Notes: generated by a model from the sequence alone, not told the origin. 64,000 bases of DNA from Neptunomonas marina (GCF_004005935.1 NZ_SACQ01000001.1:186001-250000); one strand, 5' to 3'. Positions 26,002 through 35,166 are shown, counted from the first letter of the stretch. Numbers and translations: made by a program.

Positions 26002-27824
26002 TGCAGCTATTACAACGTCTATATGAGCTGGATCTATTACGTGATATCGATCTACAGTTTGCTCGGTGGTTGGGCCAGCGCTTCGAGGCTTCTCATACAC
26101 TACTCACCCTAGCGGCAGTTGTTAGCCAGCAATCGGGCGAGGGGCACGCCTGCTTGCACTTACAACAACTCCCCAACTTGATCGCGAGCTGGCCGGATGA
26201 GCTGCATAGCGACGCCAAGCAGTGGTATGCGCAACTTGATGCGGCCTTGGATACTCATCAGCTTCTGCTTGGCTATGGTACAGAGCCAACGCCGTTGGTG
26301 CTTGAGCGTAATCGTGTTTATCTTTACCGGCTTTGGCACGCGGAAAAGCAGGTTGCTGAGGCGCTATTGGCACGCGCACAAGCCCGCGACGCCGCCTGTG
26401 ACTTGCCAAGCTTTGGCGCTGCGCTTGATCAACTATTTATAGGTGCGACCGAGCAACCTGATTGGCAGCGGGTCGCTGTGGTGACGGCGGTTGCGCGGCG
26501 TTTAGCGGTGATTAGTGGTGGGCCGGGAACGGGTAAAACCACAACGGTGACCCGCATGTTGGCGATGTACCTACAACAGACCTTGAGCGCCGACCGGCAA
26601 GCGCGCCCGCATATTCTGCTTGCCGCCCCAACAGGTAAAGCTGCTGCTCGGTTATCGGAGTCGATTGCCGGAGCTAAAGCCCAGTTGCCAGTGGCGGAAC
26701 CTATCAAACAGCTTATCCCAGAGCAGGGGATAACCTTGCACCGTTTACTTGGAGCAAGGCCACGAAGTGTGCGTTATCGATACAATCGTGATAACCCGCT
26801 TCAGGTTGACCTACTGGTGGTAGACGAGGCCTCCATGATCGATCTGCCACTGATGGCCGCGTTACTTGAAGCGCTGCCAGAGCATGCTCGTTTGGTATTG
26901 ATTGGTGATAAGCAGCAGCTTGCCTCAGTAGAAGCCGGTAGTGTATTGGGTGATTTGTGCGCGATGCAAAGTGCAGCCGTGCCGACAGAAGCGATGCAAG
27001 AGCTGCTCTGTGTAACGTGTGGGCTACCAGTTACTGAGGGAGACACGCGTGTACTGGCTGATAGCGTGGCGTTTTTGCGCAAAAGTTACCGCTTCGCCGG
27101 AGATAGTGGTATCGGGGAGCTAGCCAGTGCAGTCAATAGAGGCAGTGTGAAGCAAACGCAGGCGGTGTTACGTCGTGGTTTTGATGACCTTAACTGGATA
27201 GAGGCACTAACGGCAGATAACCAACATCTCGTGCAGCACATGGCCCAAAAGTATAGCCACTACTTGAGCTGCTTTAAGCAAGCGATTAGCCCAGACGAGG
27301 CGCATGCTGCGTTTGCCAAGTTCCAGTTGCTGTGTGGATTGCGCAAAGGCGTCTTTGGGGTTGATGCACTGAATGAAGCCTTCGAAAACTACCTAGAGCG
27401 GCGGGGCTTAAAAGCCGCTGATAACCGCTGGTATGAAGGGCGGCCTGTAATTATTACGCGTAACGATGCAGCGTTGCAGCTGTATAACGGCGATATTGGG
27501 ATCACGTTGTTCGACACCGAGCAGCAACAGCTGCGAGTGTACTTTGAGCAAGGCGGAGAGATGCGATCTTACTCAACCAGCCGCGTCCCTCAACACGAGA
27601 CGGTTTTCGCGATGACAGTGCATAAAAGCCAAGGCTCAGAGTTTAAGGAGATTACGCTTGTGCTAACGGATAGCGCTCGGGTGATGAGCCGGGAACTTGT
27701 CTACACGGGCATTACACGCGCAAAACAGCATTGTAATCTGTACGGCAAAAAAGCGGTGATGTTAGCGGCGGTTGATCAGCCCACGGTGAGAATGAGCGGG
27801 CTAGCAGAACGGCTGTGGGGGTGA
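26001..27824 (+). CDS. recD: Exodeoxyribonuclease V alpha subunit (5'-3' helicase)
   Basis: 607 residues from ATG 26001, sharing its A with the recB TGA stop; AGGAGGG lies about 10 nt upstream. This is an SF1B helicase: Walker A SGGPGTGKTTT near residue 172, LLVVDEASMIDLPL as Walker B, LIGDKQQLASVEAG as motif III, and FAMTVHKSQGSEF plus YTGITRAK near the end. It is the fast 5'-3' motor of RecBCD and is needed for its strong exonuclease activity. Length equals E. coli RecD (608). Confidence 0.95.
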   Translation: MQLLQRLYELDLLRDIDLQFARWLGQRFEASHTLLTLAAVVSQQSGEGHACLHLQQLPNLIASWPDELHSDAKQWYAQLDAALDTHQLLLGYGTEPTPLVLERNRVYLYRLWHAEKQVAEALLARAQARDAACDLPSFGAALDQLFIGATEQPDWQRVAVVTAVARRLAVISGGPGTGKTTTVTRMLAMYLQQTLSADRQARPHILLAAPTGKAAARLSESIAGAKAQLPVAEPIKQLIPEQGITLHRLLGARPRSVRYRYNRDNPLQVDLLVVDEASMIDLPLMAALLEALPEHARLVLIGDKQQLASVEAGSVLGDLCAMQSAAVPTEAMQELLCVTCGLPVTEGDTRVLADSVAFLRKSYRFAGDSGIGELASAVNRGSVKQTQAVLRRGFDDLNWIEALTADNQHLVQHMAQKYSHYLSCFKQAISPDEAHAAFAKFQLLCGLRKGVFGVDALNEAFENYLERRGLKAADNRWYEGRPVIITRNDAALQLYNGDIGITLFDTEQQQLRVYFEQGGEMRSYSTSRVPQHETVFAMTVHKSQGSEFKEITLVLTDSARVMSRELVYTGITRAKQHCNLYGKKAVMLAAVDQPTVRMSGLAERLWG

Positions 27825-27839
27825 AGCCTCACAGCCGTT
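27808..27839. terminator. Hairpin across the recD stop codon
   Basis: Perfect 10-bp arms AACGGCTGTG / CACAGCCGTT with a 12-nt loop that contains the recD stop. No T-run follows, so this is a stable hairpin between convergent genes rather than a clear intrinsic terminator. Confidence 0.4.
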
Positions 27840-27861
27840 GGTGGAGCATCACAGGGAGACG

Positions 27862-27990
27862 CTAGCGGCGACGCTTCTCATCTTCCACTTTGATGCGGAT
27901 CGGTTTTAGCTGATTGTTGCTCCGCTCAAGTGTGGTTTTACCCAAATAAGCGATGGTGGCAATCAGTAGAAGTGCGGCCAGTATCGTCAT
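27862..27990 (-). CDS. 42-residue single-span membrane protein behind grxA
   Basis: ATG 27990 has AGGAG 5 nt upstream, a strong ribosome-binding site. The product starts MTILAALLLIATIAYLG, one membrane helix, followed by a 25-residue charged tail ending in EDEKRRR, so the tail should face the cytoplasm. It lies 41 bp downstream of grxA on the same strand and is probably co-transcribed. I do not recognise a family. Too short for most gene finders, but the RBS, helix and codon use support a real gene. Confidence 0.65.
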   Translation of the reverse strand: MTILAALLLIATIAYLGKTTLERSNNQLKPIRIKVEDEKRRR

Positions 27991-28031
27991 AAGCGACTCC
28001 TGTTTTATTGGCTATAAACTAACTCTAGTCT

Positions 28032-28274
28032 TTATAGACCCTGTTCAGCAACTTTTTGTTCAAAGTCTGTAAATCCTCCTACGTATTCCTGACCAATAAA
28101 GATCTGTGGAACCGTTTCAACAGGGCGGCCGATCGTTTTTTCTAGGTCGGCTTTGCTGATGCCTTCCGCATAGATATCGATGTAGCGGTACTCGAGTGAT
28201 TTAATCTCACATAGCTCTTTTGCGCGTGTGCAAAATCCACAACCTGGTCGGCCAAAAATTGTAACTCGTTGCAT
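28032..28274 (-). CDS. grxA: Glutaredoxin of the GrxA type
   Basis: 80 residues, thioredoxin fold. The active site is Cys12-Gly-Phe-Cys15 where E. coli has CPYC; the rest, including RAKELCE, YIDIYAEGISK, TVPQIFIGQ and GGFTDF, follows E. coli GrxA closely. It reduces disulfides and glutathionylated proteins with glutathione and can serve ribonucleotide reductase. AGGAG stands 7 nt before ATG 28274. The altered CGFC dipeptide should change its redox potential. Followed by a 42-residue membrane protein. Confidence 0.9.
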   Translation of the reverse strand: MQRVTIFGRPGCGFCTRAKELCEIKSLEYRYIDIYAEGISKADLEKTIGRPVETVPQIFIGQEYVGGFTDFEQKVAEQGL

Positions 28275-28373
28275 GGGTATCTCCTCATCTATTTCCTATA
28301 TGAAACCGTAAAATCGACAAGAAATCTAATCAGTTGTAGCTATCTGAGTTATTGGAATTGACTATCGTGTTAG

Positions 28374-28396
28374 CTATCCACAGAAGGTGTGGATAA
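28374..28396. promoter_or_regulatory. Inverted pair of DnaA-box-like sequences
   Basis: CTATCCACA (28374-28382) and TGTGGATAA (28388-28396) face each other across 5 bp; the second is a perfect DnaA box (TTATCCACA on the other strand) and the first differs in one base. They lie in the 519-bp gap between divergent grxA and mqo, which otherwise shows no gene. They may be a DnaA-responsive control site or just a palindromic operator. Confidence 0.45.
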
Positions 28397-28793
28397 GTTT
28401 GTAGATATCCGTGCTGAAACCGCTGTGAGTGGCATTATCTCTAGGTTTTGTAAAAACGACGAAAATTTAAGCTATTTTAACCACTTAGTGCGGTTGCCGA
28501 GAACAAAATAGCGTGCTGCATTTGCGAGATATACTACGAATTGCTCAGGATCATCTAGCCAATTAGCCAAGACTTTTGGAGAATAATCCGTATAATTCTG
28601 CGCAAAAAGCCCCGCGTGGATGTCAGTACTGTCACATTCATGTGCATAAAAACAGAATACGAAAATAGCTGGGCGACATCAGCGGTAAAAAGCGGAACCA
28701 AAAGTTTCGTTGCAGTGCGGAATAACCTGTAAAAAAGCAGGGCTTTTAGACTGACCGCGGTGATTTTCGAACCCCACAACCACGTATCAAACG

Positions 28794-30293
28794 GTGAGTA
28801 ACGAGATGACGGCAAAAACGGCAGATGTATTGTTAGTTGGGGCCGGTGCAATGAGCACCACCCTGGGTATGCTGCTCAAGCAGTTAGACCCCTCCATTAA
28901 CATTGTGATGGTTGAGCGTTTGGACCATGTTGCAAGCGAAAGCACCGACGGGTGGAATAACGCTGGCACGGGCCATGCCGCATATTGCGAGCTCAACTAC
29001 ACGCCAAAACAGGCCGATGGTTCTGTGAATGCAACTAAGGCGTATGCGATCAATGCTGCGTTTGAGGTGAGCTTACAGTTTTGGTCGTCACTGGTTAAAA
29101 AGGATGTTCTTCCTGAGCCACGTGCTTTCATCAACCCAACACCCCATATGAGCTTCGTCTGGGGTGAAGAGAACGTTGAGTTTTTGCGTACACGCTACGA
29201 AACACTTAGCCAGTCTGCGCAGTTTGCTGATATGGAGTACAGCGAAGATCCTGACGTTCTACGTGAGTGGATGCCACTCATACTGGAAAACCGCGACCCA
29301 ATGCAGAAGGTTGCGGGTACACGCGTTCGATACGGCTCTGATGTTGATTTCGGCTCTTTGGCTCGCTCCATGTGTGAGCATCTTAACGAGCAGGAGAACT
29401 TTGAGCTTAAGCTAAGCTCAACGGTTAAAGACTTACAAAAGCGTGATGATGGCACGTGGGATGTTGTTGTCTGTAATGACAAATCCGGTGAAAACGAAAC
29501 CGTTAACGCCCGCTTTGTATTCTTGGGGGCTGGCGGCGGTGCCCTGCCATTACTGCAACTCTCAGGTATCCCAGAGGGTGACGGCTATGGCGGCTTCCCA
29601 GTTAGTGGCCAGTGGCTAGTTTGTAAGAAGAAAGAGATCGTTGAGAAGCACTTGGCGAAGGTCTACGGTCAAGCGCCAATTGGTGCTCCGCCGATGTCGG
29701 TTCCTCACTTGGACACGCGTATCATTAATGGTGAGAAGGCGTTGCTGTTTGGTCCGTTTGCTGGCTTTACAACGAAGTTCCTTAAGCAGGGTTCGGTTAT
29801 GGACCTACCGAAGAGTGTGCGTGCCAACAACCTTAAGTCTATGCTCTCTGTCGGCATGAACAATATGGACCTGACGCGTTACTTGATCAGTGAAGTGATG
29901 CAATCGCACGAAGCGCGTGTTGATTCGCTCCGCAACTTCTATCCAGATGCGCAAAACGATGATTGGGAACTGGCTTACGCCGGCCAGCGTGTGCAGATCA
30001 TCAAGAAAGATGAAGAGAAGGGCGGTAAGCTAGAATTTGGTACTGAGGTGATTCGCAGCTCAGATGGTTCTCTAGCAGCGTTGTTAGGCGCTTCTCCGGG
30101 TGCATCGACAGCGGTGAATACGATGGTCAGCATTGTTGAAAATTGCTTTGCTGATGAGTTGGCTAACCAAGGTTGGGATAAGAAGCTTAAAGAGCTGATT
30201 CCTTCATACGGTGAGTCGCTGGTGGATAATCCAGAGCTACTCAAAGAGGTGCGTGAGTTTACGCTCTCGACGCTGCAGCTTGATGAAGCTTAG
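28794..30293 (+). CDS. mqo: Malate:quinone oxidoreductase
   Basis: 499 residues from GTG 28794; ATG 28806 is an equally likely start, since GGTGA sits 8 nt before it. The FAD-binding motif is VLLVGAGAMSTTLG, followed by the family signatures GWNNAGTGHAAYCELNYTP and TPHMSFVWGEENV, and LLGASPGASTAVN at the end. It is a peripheral membrane FAD enzyme that oxidises malate to oxaloacetate and reduces quinone, bypassing NAD-malate dehydrogenase. Unlike E. coli Mqo there is no N-terminal signal-like extension and no long C-terminal tail. It has its own terminator. Confidence 0.94.
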   Translation: MSNEMTAKTADVLLVGAGAMSTTLGMLLKQLDPSINIVMVERLDHVASESTDGWNNAGTGHAAYCELNYTPKQADGSVNATKAYAINAAFEVSLQFWSSLVKKDVLPEPRAFINPTPHMSFVWGEENVEFLRTRYETLSQSAQFADMEYSEDPDVLREWMPLILENRDPMQKVAGTRVRYGSDVDFGSLARSMCEHLNEQENFELKLSSTVKDLQKRDDGTWDVVVCNDKSGENETVNARFVFLGAGGGALPLLQLSGIPEGDGYGGFPVSGQWLVCKKKEIVEKHLAKVYGQAPIGAPPMSVPHLDTRIINGEKALLFGPFAGFTTKFLKQGSVMDLPKSVRANNLKSMLSVGMNNMDLTRYLISEVMQSHEARVDSLRNFYPDAQNDDWELAYAGQRVQIIKKDEEKGGKLEFGTEVIRSSDGSLAALLGASPGASTAVNTMVSIVENCFADELANQGWDKKLKELIPSYGESLVDNPELLKEVREFTLSTLQLDEA

Positions 30294-30309
30294 CCTTTGA
30301 AGACATGAT

Positions 30310-30340
30310 AAAAACCGCCCTTGCAGGGCGGTTTTTTTTT
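30310..30340 (+). terminator. Intrinsic terminator of mqo
   Basis: GC-rich stem CCGCCCT / AGGGCGG with a TGC loop, flanked by an A-run and nine T residues, 16 bp after the mqo stop. Confidence 0.93.
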
Positions 30341-30374
30341 GTGGCAAATATATAGCGAAGCGAAACAAGAGAGA

Positions 30375-30932
30375 ATGAGTATGGACATTGATGATCTACG
30401 GGTGCAGCTCGCGATAGCTCAGACGGAACATGCTGCAAGTGGATTGCGTTGGGCGCTGCGTTGTTGTGAGCTTGCGTTAGCAGCGCTCGAGGCTGGCAAC
30501 TATGGCGTAGGTGCGGTGCTCCTCGATGAGGATCAAAACATACTACTAGAATCGAGCAATGCGGTGTTTAGCCCCAGCTTTAACTCTGCTGCCCATGCAG
30601 AGATGCAGTTGCTCGCATTGTTAGATCAGGAAGTGGCACCTGTTTGTCCGCGACAGCAGATGACCTTAGTGGTTTCACTGGAGCCGTGTCCGATGTGCTT
30701 TTGCCGCATCATCTCAGCAGGTATTGGGCGGGTAATCTATCTTGCGCCTGACAGTAGCGGCGGAATGGCGTCACACCAAGATAAGCTTCCGCCTGCATGG
30801 CGTAACCTCGCAACACTGACGCGGGTAACACAATTCCATGGCGATGCCAGGCTGAGTGAGTTGGCAGCTGGATTTGCTAACGTGAACAGATCGGCATTAC
30901 GAGAGAAACTGCTCAAGGCAATGGGAAGGTAG
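30375..30932 (+). CDS. Cytidine/deoxycytidylate-type nucleoside deaminase family protein
   Basis: 185 residues from ATG 30375 (183 from ATG 30381); earlier frames run through the mqo terminator and are not credible. The zinc site is AHAEM (His ligand and catalytic Glu) and EPCPMCFCR (two Cys ligands), as in guanine deaminase, TadA and related enzymes. A substrate base or nucleoside is hydrolytically deaminated in the cytoplasm. Length and the long C-terminus differ from TadA (about 167 residues), so it is not clearly the tRNA enzyme. Substrate unknown. Confidence 0.8.
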   Translation: MSMDIDDLRVQLAIAQTEHAASGLRWALRCCELALAALEAGNYGVGAVLLDEDQNILLESSNAVFSPSFNSAAHAEMQLLALLDQEVAPVCPRQQMTLVVSLEPCPMCFCRIISAGIGRVIYLAPDSSGGMASHQDKLPPAWRNLATLTRVTQFHGDARLSELAAGFANVNRSALREKLLKAMGR

Positions 30933-30975
30933 GCGGGAGACTACCTGAGTAACCCACCTATCAGTATTACATCAT

Positions 30976-31548
30976 TTAGAACCAGTCGTCTCGGCGTTTC
31001 TTCTTTTTCGGCAGCAGCGGAATGAGCAAGCCAAGGATAACGCCACCGAGTGCCACAAGCCCGCCGTGCGTAAACCAGCGCATAAGGTTGCTTTCGTCCA
31101 TGCCTTCGATCTGGCGATTGAGGCCTTTTATCTCTGCGTTTAGCTTATCGAGTTGTTCGGTATAGGTACTGTTTTCAGCTTTGTAAGTATCCAGTTCAGC
31201 GGCGAGTTGCTCAATCTCTTCGCCTTGCTCAGTGACCATCGCTTCGCTCTTTTGCAGTGCCGTTTCTAGCTTTGGTACTTTAATCTGCATACTGTCGCCG
31301 CTAGCAACATTATTGCCGTCAGCCCAGCCTACTTTTCCTGATGCTGTGCGGATCTGAACAAACTTACCATCGGGGCTTTTTTTAAGGATGGTGATCGGAG
31401 AGCCGCTACGTACACGCCCTGTAATACGAAATTTATTACTTGGGCCGCCATGAATAAATACAAATACATCATCAGCGATATGGCCCTTTTCGGCAAAAGC
31501 GGGCTGGAATGCGATCAAAAGCGCAGTCGTTAAAATCAATTTTTTCAT
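30976..31548 (-). CDS. YgiM-like SH3-domain membrane protein (TIGR04211 type)
   Basis: 190 residues from ATG 31548, chosen because it opens with a signal peptide (KKLILTTALLIAFQPAFA); the longer frame to 31674 lacks this logic. A bacterial SH3 domain (about 22-85) is followed by a coiled coil (about 90-155) and a C-terminal membrane helix (about 162-180) ending in KKKKRRDD. The layout is that of E. coli YgiM, a periplasmic protein tethered by its C-terminus. Function is unknown; SH3b domains often bind peptidoglycan. Confidence 0.82.
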   Translation of the reverse strand: MKKLILTTALLIAFQPAFAEKGHIADDVFVFIHGGPSNKFRITGRVRSGSPITILKKSPDGKFVQIRTASGKVGWADGNNVASGDSMQIKVPKLETALQKSEAMVTEQGEEIEQLAAELDTYKAENSTYTEQLDKLNAEIKGLNRQIEGMDESNLMRWFTHGGLVALGGVILGLLIPLLPKKKKRRDDWF

Positions 31549-31748
31549 TCTTGTGGGAAGTCCTCTATCTATCTGACGGAGCATTTTACGGATTCTAGCT
31601 AGCAGGGCTAGTGAAATGCGGCCGATAAAGGGTTCTGATGGCCATCGGGCTGTTAAGTTCCTGTGCTTTTTCATCGAGGGCTTGCTTCGACTGGTCTCAG
31701 CAGCTTAAGCTTTCGTTAATTTTTTTAATACAAAAGGAGTTTAGCTGA

Positions 31749-32588
31749 ATGGAGAAGTGGTTCGATCCTACGATGATCCAGTCCCTGCAAGAGGAATATA
31801 TTATTCCTTGGGGCATTAATATTGTAACTGCGTTGCTGGTCTTTATCGTCGGTCGCCTGGTGGTTAGCGTCATTATGGCGCTATTCAAGCGTGTACTGGG
31901 GCGCACGCGTATGGATCAGATGCTAGTTGAATTTCTTGCATCGATTCTCTCTGCGTTGTTACTGCTATTTGTCATCGTGGCATCGCTTGACCAGCTGGGA
32001 GTTGATACCTCATCGCTGATCGCTATTGTGGGTGCTGCTGGTTTGGCGATTGGCTTGTCCTTGCAAGACTCACTGAAGAACTTTGCCGCAGGCGTGATGT
32101 TGATTGTTTTTCGCCCCTTTCGTGCAGGTGATTTTGTGGAAGCGGGCGGCGTATCTGGAATTGTTGAGAACATCACAGTTTTTAACACCGTGATGCGTAC
32201 TGGTGACAACCGCGAAGTCATTGTGCCGAATGGGTCGATCTACACCGGGGTTATAACCAACTATTCGAAGCGTAAAACACGTCGTGTCGATTTGGTGTTT
32301 GGCATCGGTTACGATTCAGACTTACGCGAGGCTAAGCGCATCTTGCAAACCATTGTTCAGGAAGATGAGCGAATCTTGAAAGAGCCTGAGCCTGTTATCG
32401 CAGTCTCAGAGCTCGCCGATAGCAGCGTGAACTTCATCGTACGCCCTTGGGTCAAATCGGAAGATTACTGGAAAGTACTTTGGGATATGAACGAGACAGT
32501 GAAGCTGCGTTTTGATGAGGCAGGCATCAGTATTCCATTCCCACAAATGGATGTGCACTTGCATAAAACAGAAACCCCAAGTAACTAA
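31749..32588 (+). CDS. mscS: Small-conductance mechanosensitive channel
   Basis: 279 residues, close to E. coli MscS (286). Three N-terminal helices lead to the pore helix and beta domain, with GLAIGLSLQDSLKNFAAGVM and FRPFRAGDFVE, the most conserved part of the family, near residues 98-130. AAGGAG lies 9 nt upstream of ATG 31749. The heptameric inner-membrane channel opens on membrane tension to release solutes during hypo-osmotic shock. Monocistronic by appearance, convergent with the SLC5-STAC gene. Confidence 0.93.
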   Translation: MEKWFDPTMIQSLQEEYIIPWGINIVTALLVFIVGRLVVSVIMALFKRVLGRTRMDQMLVEFLASILSALLLLFVIVASLDQLGVDTSSLIAIVGAAGLAIGLSLQDSLKNFAAGVMLIVFRPFRAGDFVEAGGVSGIVENITVFNTVMRTGDNREVIVPNGSIYTGVITNYSKRKTRRVDLVFGIGYDSDLREAKRILQTIVQEDERILKEPEPVIAVSELADSSVNFIVRPWVKSEDYWKVLWDMNETVKLRFDEAGISIPFPQMDVHLHKTETPSN

Positions 32589-32625
32589 GTTACGCACCAG
32601 CGCCATGGCAACACTGGCTGTGGCG

Positions 32626-34836
32626 CTACTCCTCTCGCTGGGCGAGCAGTTTCTGCTTCATATCCTCAAGCTCTAAGCGTAAATCTTTGTTATCCCGCTC
32701 TTTGCGTTGTGCCTCCATCCGGTACTTAAAGATATCGTGGTCGCGCTTTTCAAGTTTCTCTTCCAGTCGTGCAAGGCGGGTTAAGTGCTCTTGGTTTTTA
32801 AGTTCGAGCTTGTCGATCGATGATTGTAGCTCCCCGATTAAGCCGTGCTGTTCAAGTGCGCTGGTGTCGGTGGTTAGCATACTGCCCGCAGTACTGCTCG
32901 GGCCGCCCTTAAGCTCGCTAACGATATGGCTATAAAGCGCTTTGAGATCGCTTGATTCGCGGGTGGAGTAGCGAATATTTTGCTCCATAGCGCGGTGTGC
33001 GCTCGCCGCGCCAATGGAACCGGCCAAGATGTGCTCGACCATACGGTGAAACTCCATCAGCTCGATAATAGTGATGTGAGTTTTGCCAGCAACTTGCAGA
33101 TCTTCACAAATCGTGAAGATCGCATCACGGGACTTATCATCAGACAGATACTGCGCCAGCAGATGCTGGGATTCCTCGAGTTTTGCGCTCAGTGGAATGT
33201 AGGAGTCCAAGCCCGTGGGGCGCGCTTTTGCAGGCTTCCTTACGGGGGTAAGCACACTCATAAACTCGGTGGTGAACGTGCGCTCGTCCTTGTGTGGCTG
33301 ATAGATCAACGAACCGACGACATAAAATATCAAGTTGAAGCTCAAGCTCCAGATCACGCTATGAGCGATTGGGTGGAATCCATCAAGACCAAAAAGTGCC
33401 TCTGGCCGCAGCAGCTCAATTCCCCATGGGCCAGCCAGCAAAATATTTGGATCTAGCCAACCGTTCTTGATAAAAGTGGGGATCGCAAGGGTGTATACCC
33501 AGATGCCGAAGCCCGCTAGCAAACCTGCGAATGCTCCCGCGCTGTTACCCCTAGGCCAAAAAAGACCACCAAATACCGCGGGTGCAAACTGCAAGACCGC
33601 CACGAATGAGAGAAGTCCTATCGCGACAAGAATATAGGAATCACTGAACTCATGCTCGAACCAGTAAGCACTGGCCAGTATCAGGGCAACTAGTGCCCAA
33701 CGCATCTGCAGCAGATAAGGACGGAGTCCTTGTGCCTTGCTAAACCGCTCTATCGTAGGCAACACCCAGTGGTTAGATACCATGGTTGCTAGCGTCACCG
33801 TTGTCACGATAATCATCGCTGTTGACGCGGAGAAGCCACCGATAAACACCAGCATGGTGAGCGCTGACTGGCCTGCCTCCTGCGGCAGCAATAGCGCAAA
33901 GTAGTCTGCCTGGTGGTTGGAAAAGTCGCCCAATAGACCTGCGGCGGCGATAGGTATCACAAACAGATTGATCGCTATCATATACAGCGGGAAGACCCAC
34001 ATGGCCGTTTTAATATGGTGTTGATCGGTATTTTCGACCACGCTCATATGGAATTGACGTGGTAGCAGGTAGATACCAGAGAAGCTCAGAATGATCAGCG
34101 TAACCCACATGGAGAAGCTATGCTCTGTTGCCGATGCACTGGTTAGGTGAGTAAGCTCTGCCTCTGCGATGCGGGCATTGAGATCACCGATACCGTCATA
34201 CAGCCCATACAGCACAAAGAGCCCAACAGAGAATACCGCGACAATCTTCACCATACTCTCCACCACCATGACCACTACCATACCTTGGTGCCGCTCGGTG
34301 GGATCGAGGCGCTTCGCCCCAAATAGAATCGTAAAGAGGGTCATCAGCAGGGTGACCAGTAACCCACTGTAGGACCACTGATCAGAGCTTTGTTGGGTAA
34401 TTATCTCAAACGAACTAATGAATGCTTTTAGCTGCAAGGCGATATAGGGGAGCAAACCGGTGAGCGCAATCAGGGTCACGAGGCCTGCGATTTTTTGTGA
34501 GCGCCGATATCGCGTGGAGAGAAAATCAGCAACACTGGTGATCCGAAAAACCTCTTTAGCGATGACCATCTTGCGCAAGATGACCCACCAGAGCGCTATA
34601 CCAATCAATGCGCCAACGTAGATGCCAAGAAAAAGCAGCCCAGAGGTGCTGGCAAAGCCAACACTGCCGTAAAATGTCCAAGAGGTATGATAGATAGCGA
34701 GCGAGAGGGCATAGATCCAAGGGCTTTTGAAAGTCTCGCCGGTTGTGGCAACGCGCCGCTCAACCAGCTGCGCGATGCCAAAAAGGCAGGCCATGTAGAT
34801 CAGGATGGTCGATACAACAACAAGCGGTGAGAACAT
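32626..34836 (-). CDS. SLC5-STAC membrane protein (CbrA-like sensor region without kinase)
   Basis: 736 residues. About thirteen helices of a sodium/solute symporter fold (1-510) are followed by a STAC domain (about 540-625, GLDSYIPLSAKLEESQHLLA and HRMVEHILAGSIGAASAHRA). In CbrA and relatives this continues into PAS and histidine-kinase domains; here residues 655-736 form a charged coiled coil (LEEKLEKRDHDIFKYRMEAQ) and the protein stops. No H-box or ATP-binding motif exists, and mscS follows directly, so a frameshifted kinase is excluded. Either a transporter with a cytoplasmic oligomerisation tail or a sensor that acts on a separate partner. Confidence 0.85.
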   Translation of the reverse strand: MFSPLVVVSTILIYMACLFGIAQLVERRVATTGETFKSPWIYALSLAIYHTSWTFYGSVGFASTSGLLFLGIYVGALIGIALWWVILRKMVIAKEVFRITSVADFLSTRYRRSQKIAGLVTLIALTGLLPYIALQLKAFISSFEIITQQSSDQWSYSGLLVTLLMTLFTILFGAKRLDPTERHQGMVVVMVVESMVKIVAVFSVGLFVLYGLYDGIGDLNARIAEAELTHLTSASATEHSFSMWVTLIILSFSGIYLLPRQFHMSVVENTDQHHIKTAMWVFPLYMIAINLFVIPIAAAGLLGDFSNHQADYFALLLPQEAGQSALTMLVFIGGFSASTAMIIVTTVTLATMVSNHWVLPTIERFSKAQGLRPYLLQMRWALVALILASAYWFEHEFSDSYILVAIGLLSFVAVLQFAPAVFGGLFWPRGNSAGAFAGLLAGFGIWVYTLAIPTFIKNGWLDPNILLAGPWGIELLRPEALFGLDGFHPIAHSVIWSLSFNLIFYVVGSLIYQPHKDERTFTTEFMSVLTPVRKPAKARPTGLDSYIPLSAKLEESQHLLAQYLSDDKSRDAIFTICEDLQVAGKTHITIIELMEFHRMVEHILAGSIGAASAHRAMEQNIRYSTRESSDLKALYSHIVSELKGGPSSTAGSMLTTDTSALEQHGLIGELQSSIDKLELKNQEHLTRLARLEEKLEKRDHDIFKYRMEAQRKERDNKDLRLELEDMKQKLLAQREE

Positions 34837-34891
34837 ACGCCTTACTCCACTTCGTCTGCACTAGCTGAGATGTGCGCGTTGTATCTGTGAG

Positions 34892-35164
34892 CTAGTGCTT
34901 CTTAACCTGTTCGCTTGGCGATGGTTCGCAGCCACATTTTGGTGGCACAGGGTCTATTCCACCATCATTCCAAGGGTGACACCGGCCAATTCGCTTGAGA
35001 CCGAGCCAAGTGCCTTTAAAGATACCGTGTGTCTCAATCGCTTCAATCATATAGTGCGAGCAGCTTGGGTAGAAGCGACAGTTATTCCCAAGCAAAGGGC
35101 TAATGAGCAGTTGGTAGCCGCGTACGAGCCCTGTTAGTAGTGTCTTTATCAGTTTCTCAAGCAC
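34892..35164 (-). CDS. yidD: Membrane protein insertion efficiency factor YidD
   Basis: 90 residues. The amphipathic N-terminus ([20 protein letters not shown]) precedes the invariant [10 protein letters not shown] and [14 protein letters not shown] motifs. YidD is a small peripheral membrane protein that helps YidC insert inner-membrane proteins. It normally sits with rnpA and yidC at the origin; here it is elsewhere, 2 bp behind a PAS-GGDEF gene and in the same orientation. Confidence 0.93.
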   Translation of the reverse strand: MLEKLIKTLLTGLVRGYQLLISPLLGNNCRFYPSCSHYMIEAIETHGIFKGTWLGLKRIGRCHPWNDGGIDPVPPKCGCEPSPSEQVKKH

Positions 35165-35166
35165 TG

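Noticed and set aside
28555-28851. A 98-residue frame on the minus strand overlapping the mqo start
   Set aside because: No RBS, overlaps the conserved mqo N-terminus, and no protein-like motif.
32599-32627. GC-rich hairpin between mscS and the SLC5-STAC gene
   Set aside because: Arms AGCGCCA / TGGCGCT pair, but no T-run on either strand; not called as a terminator.
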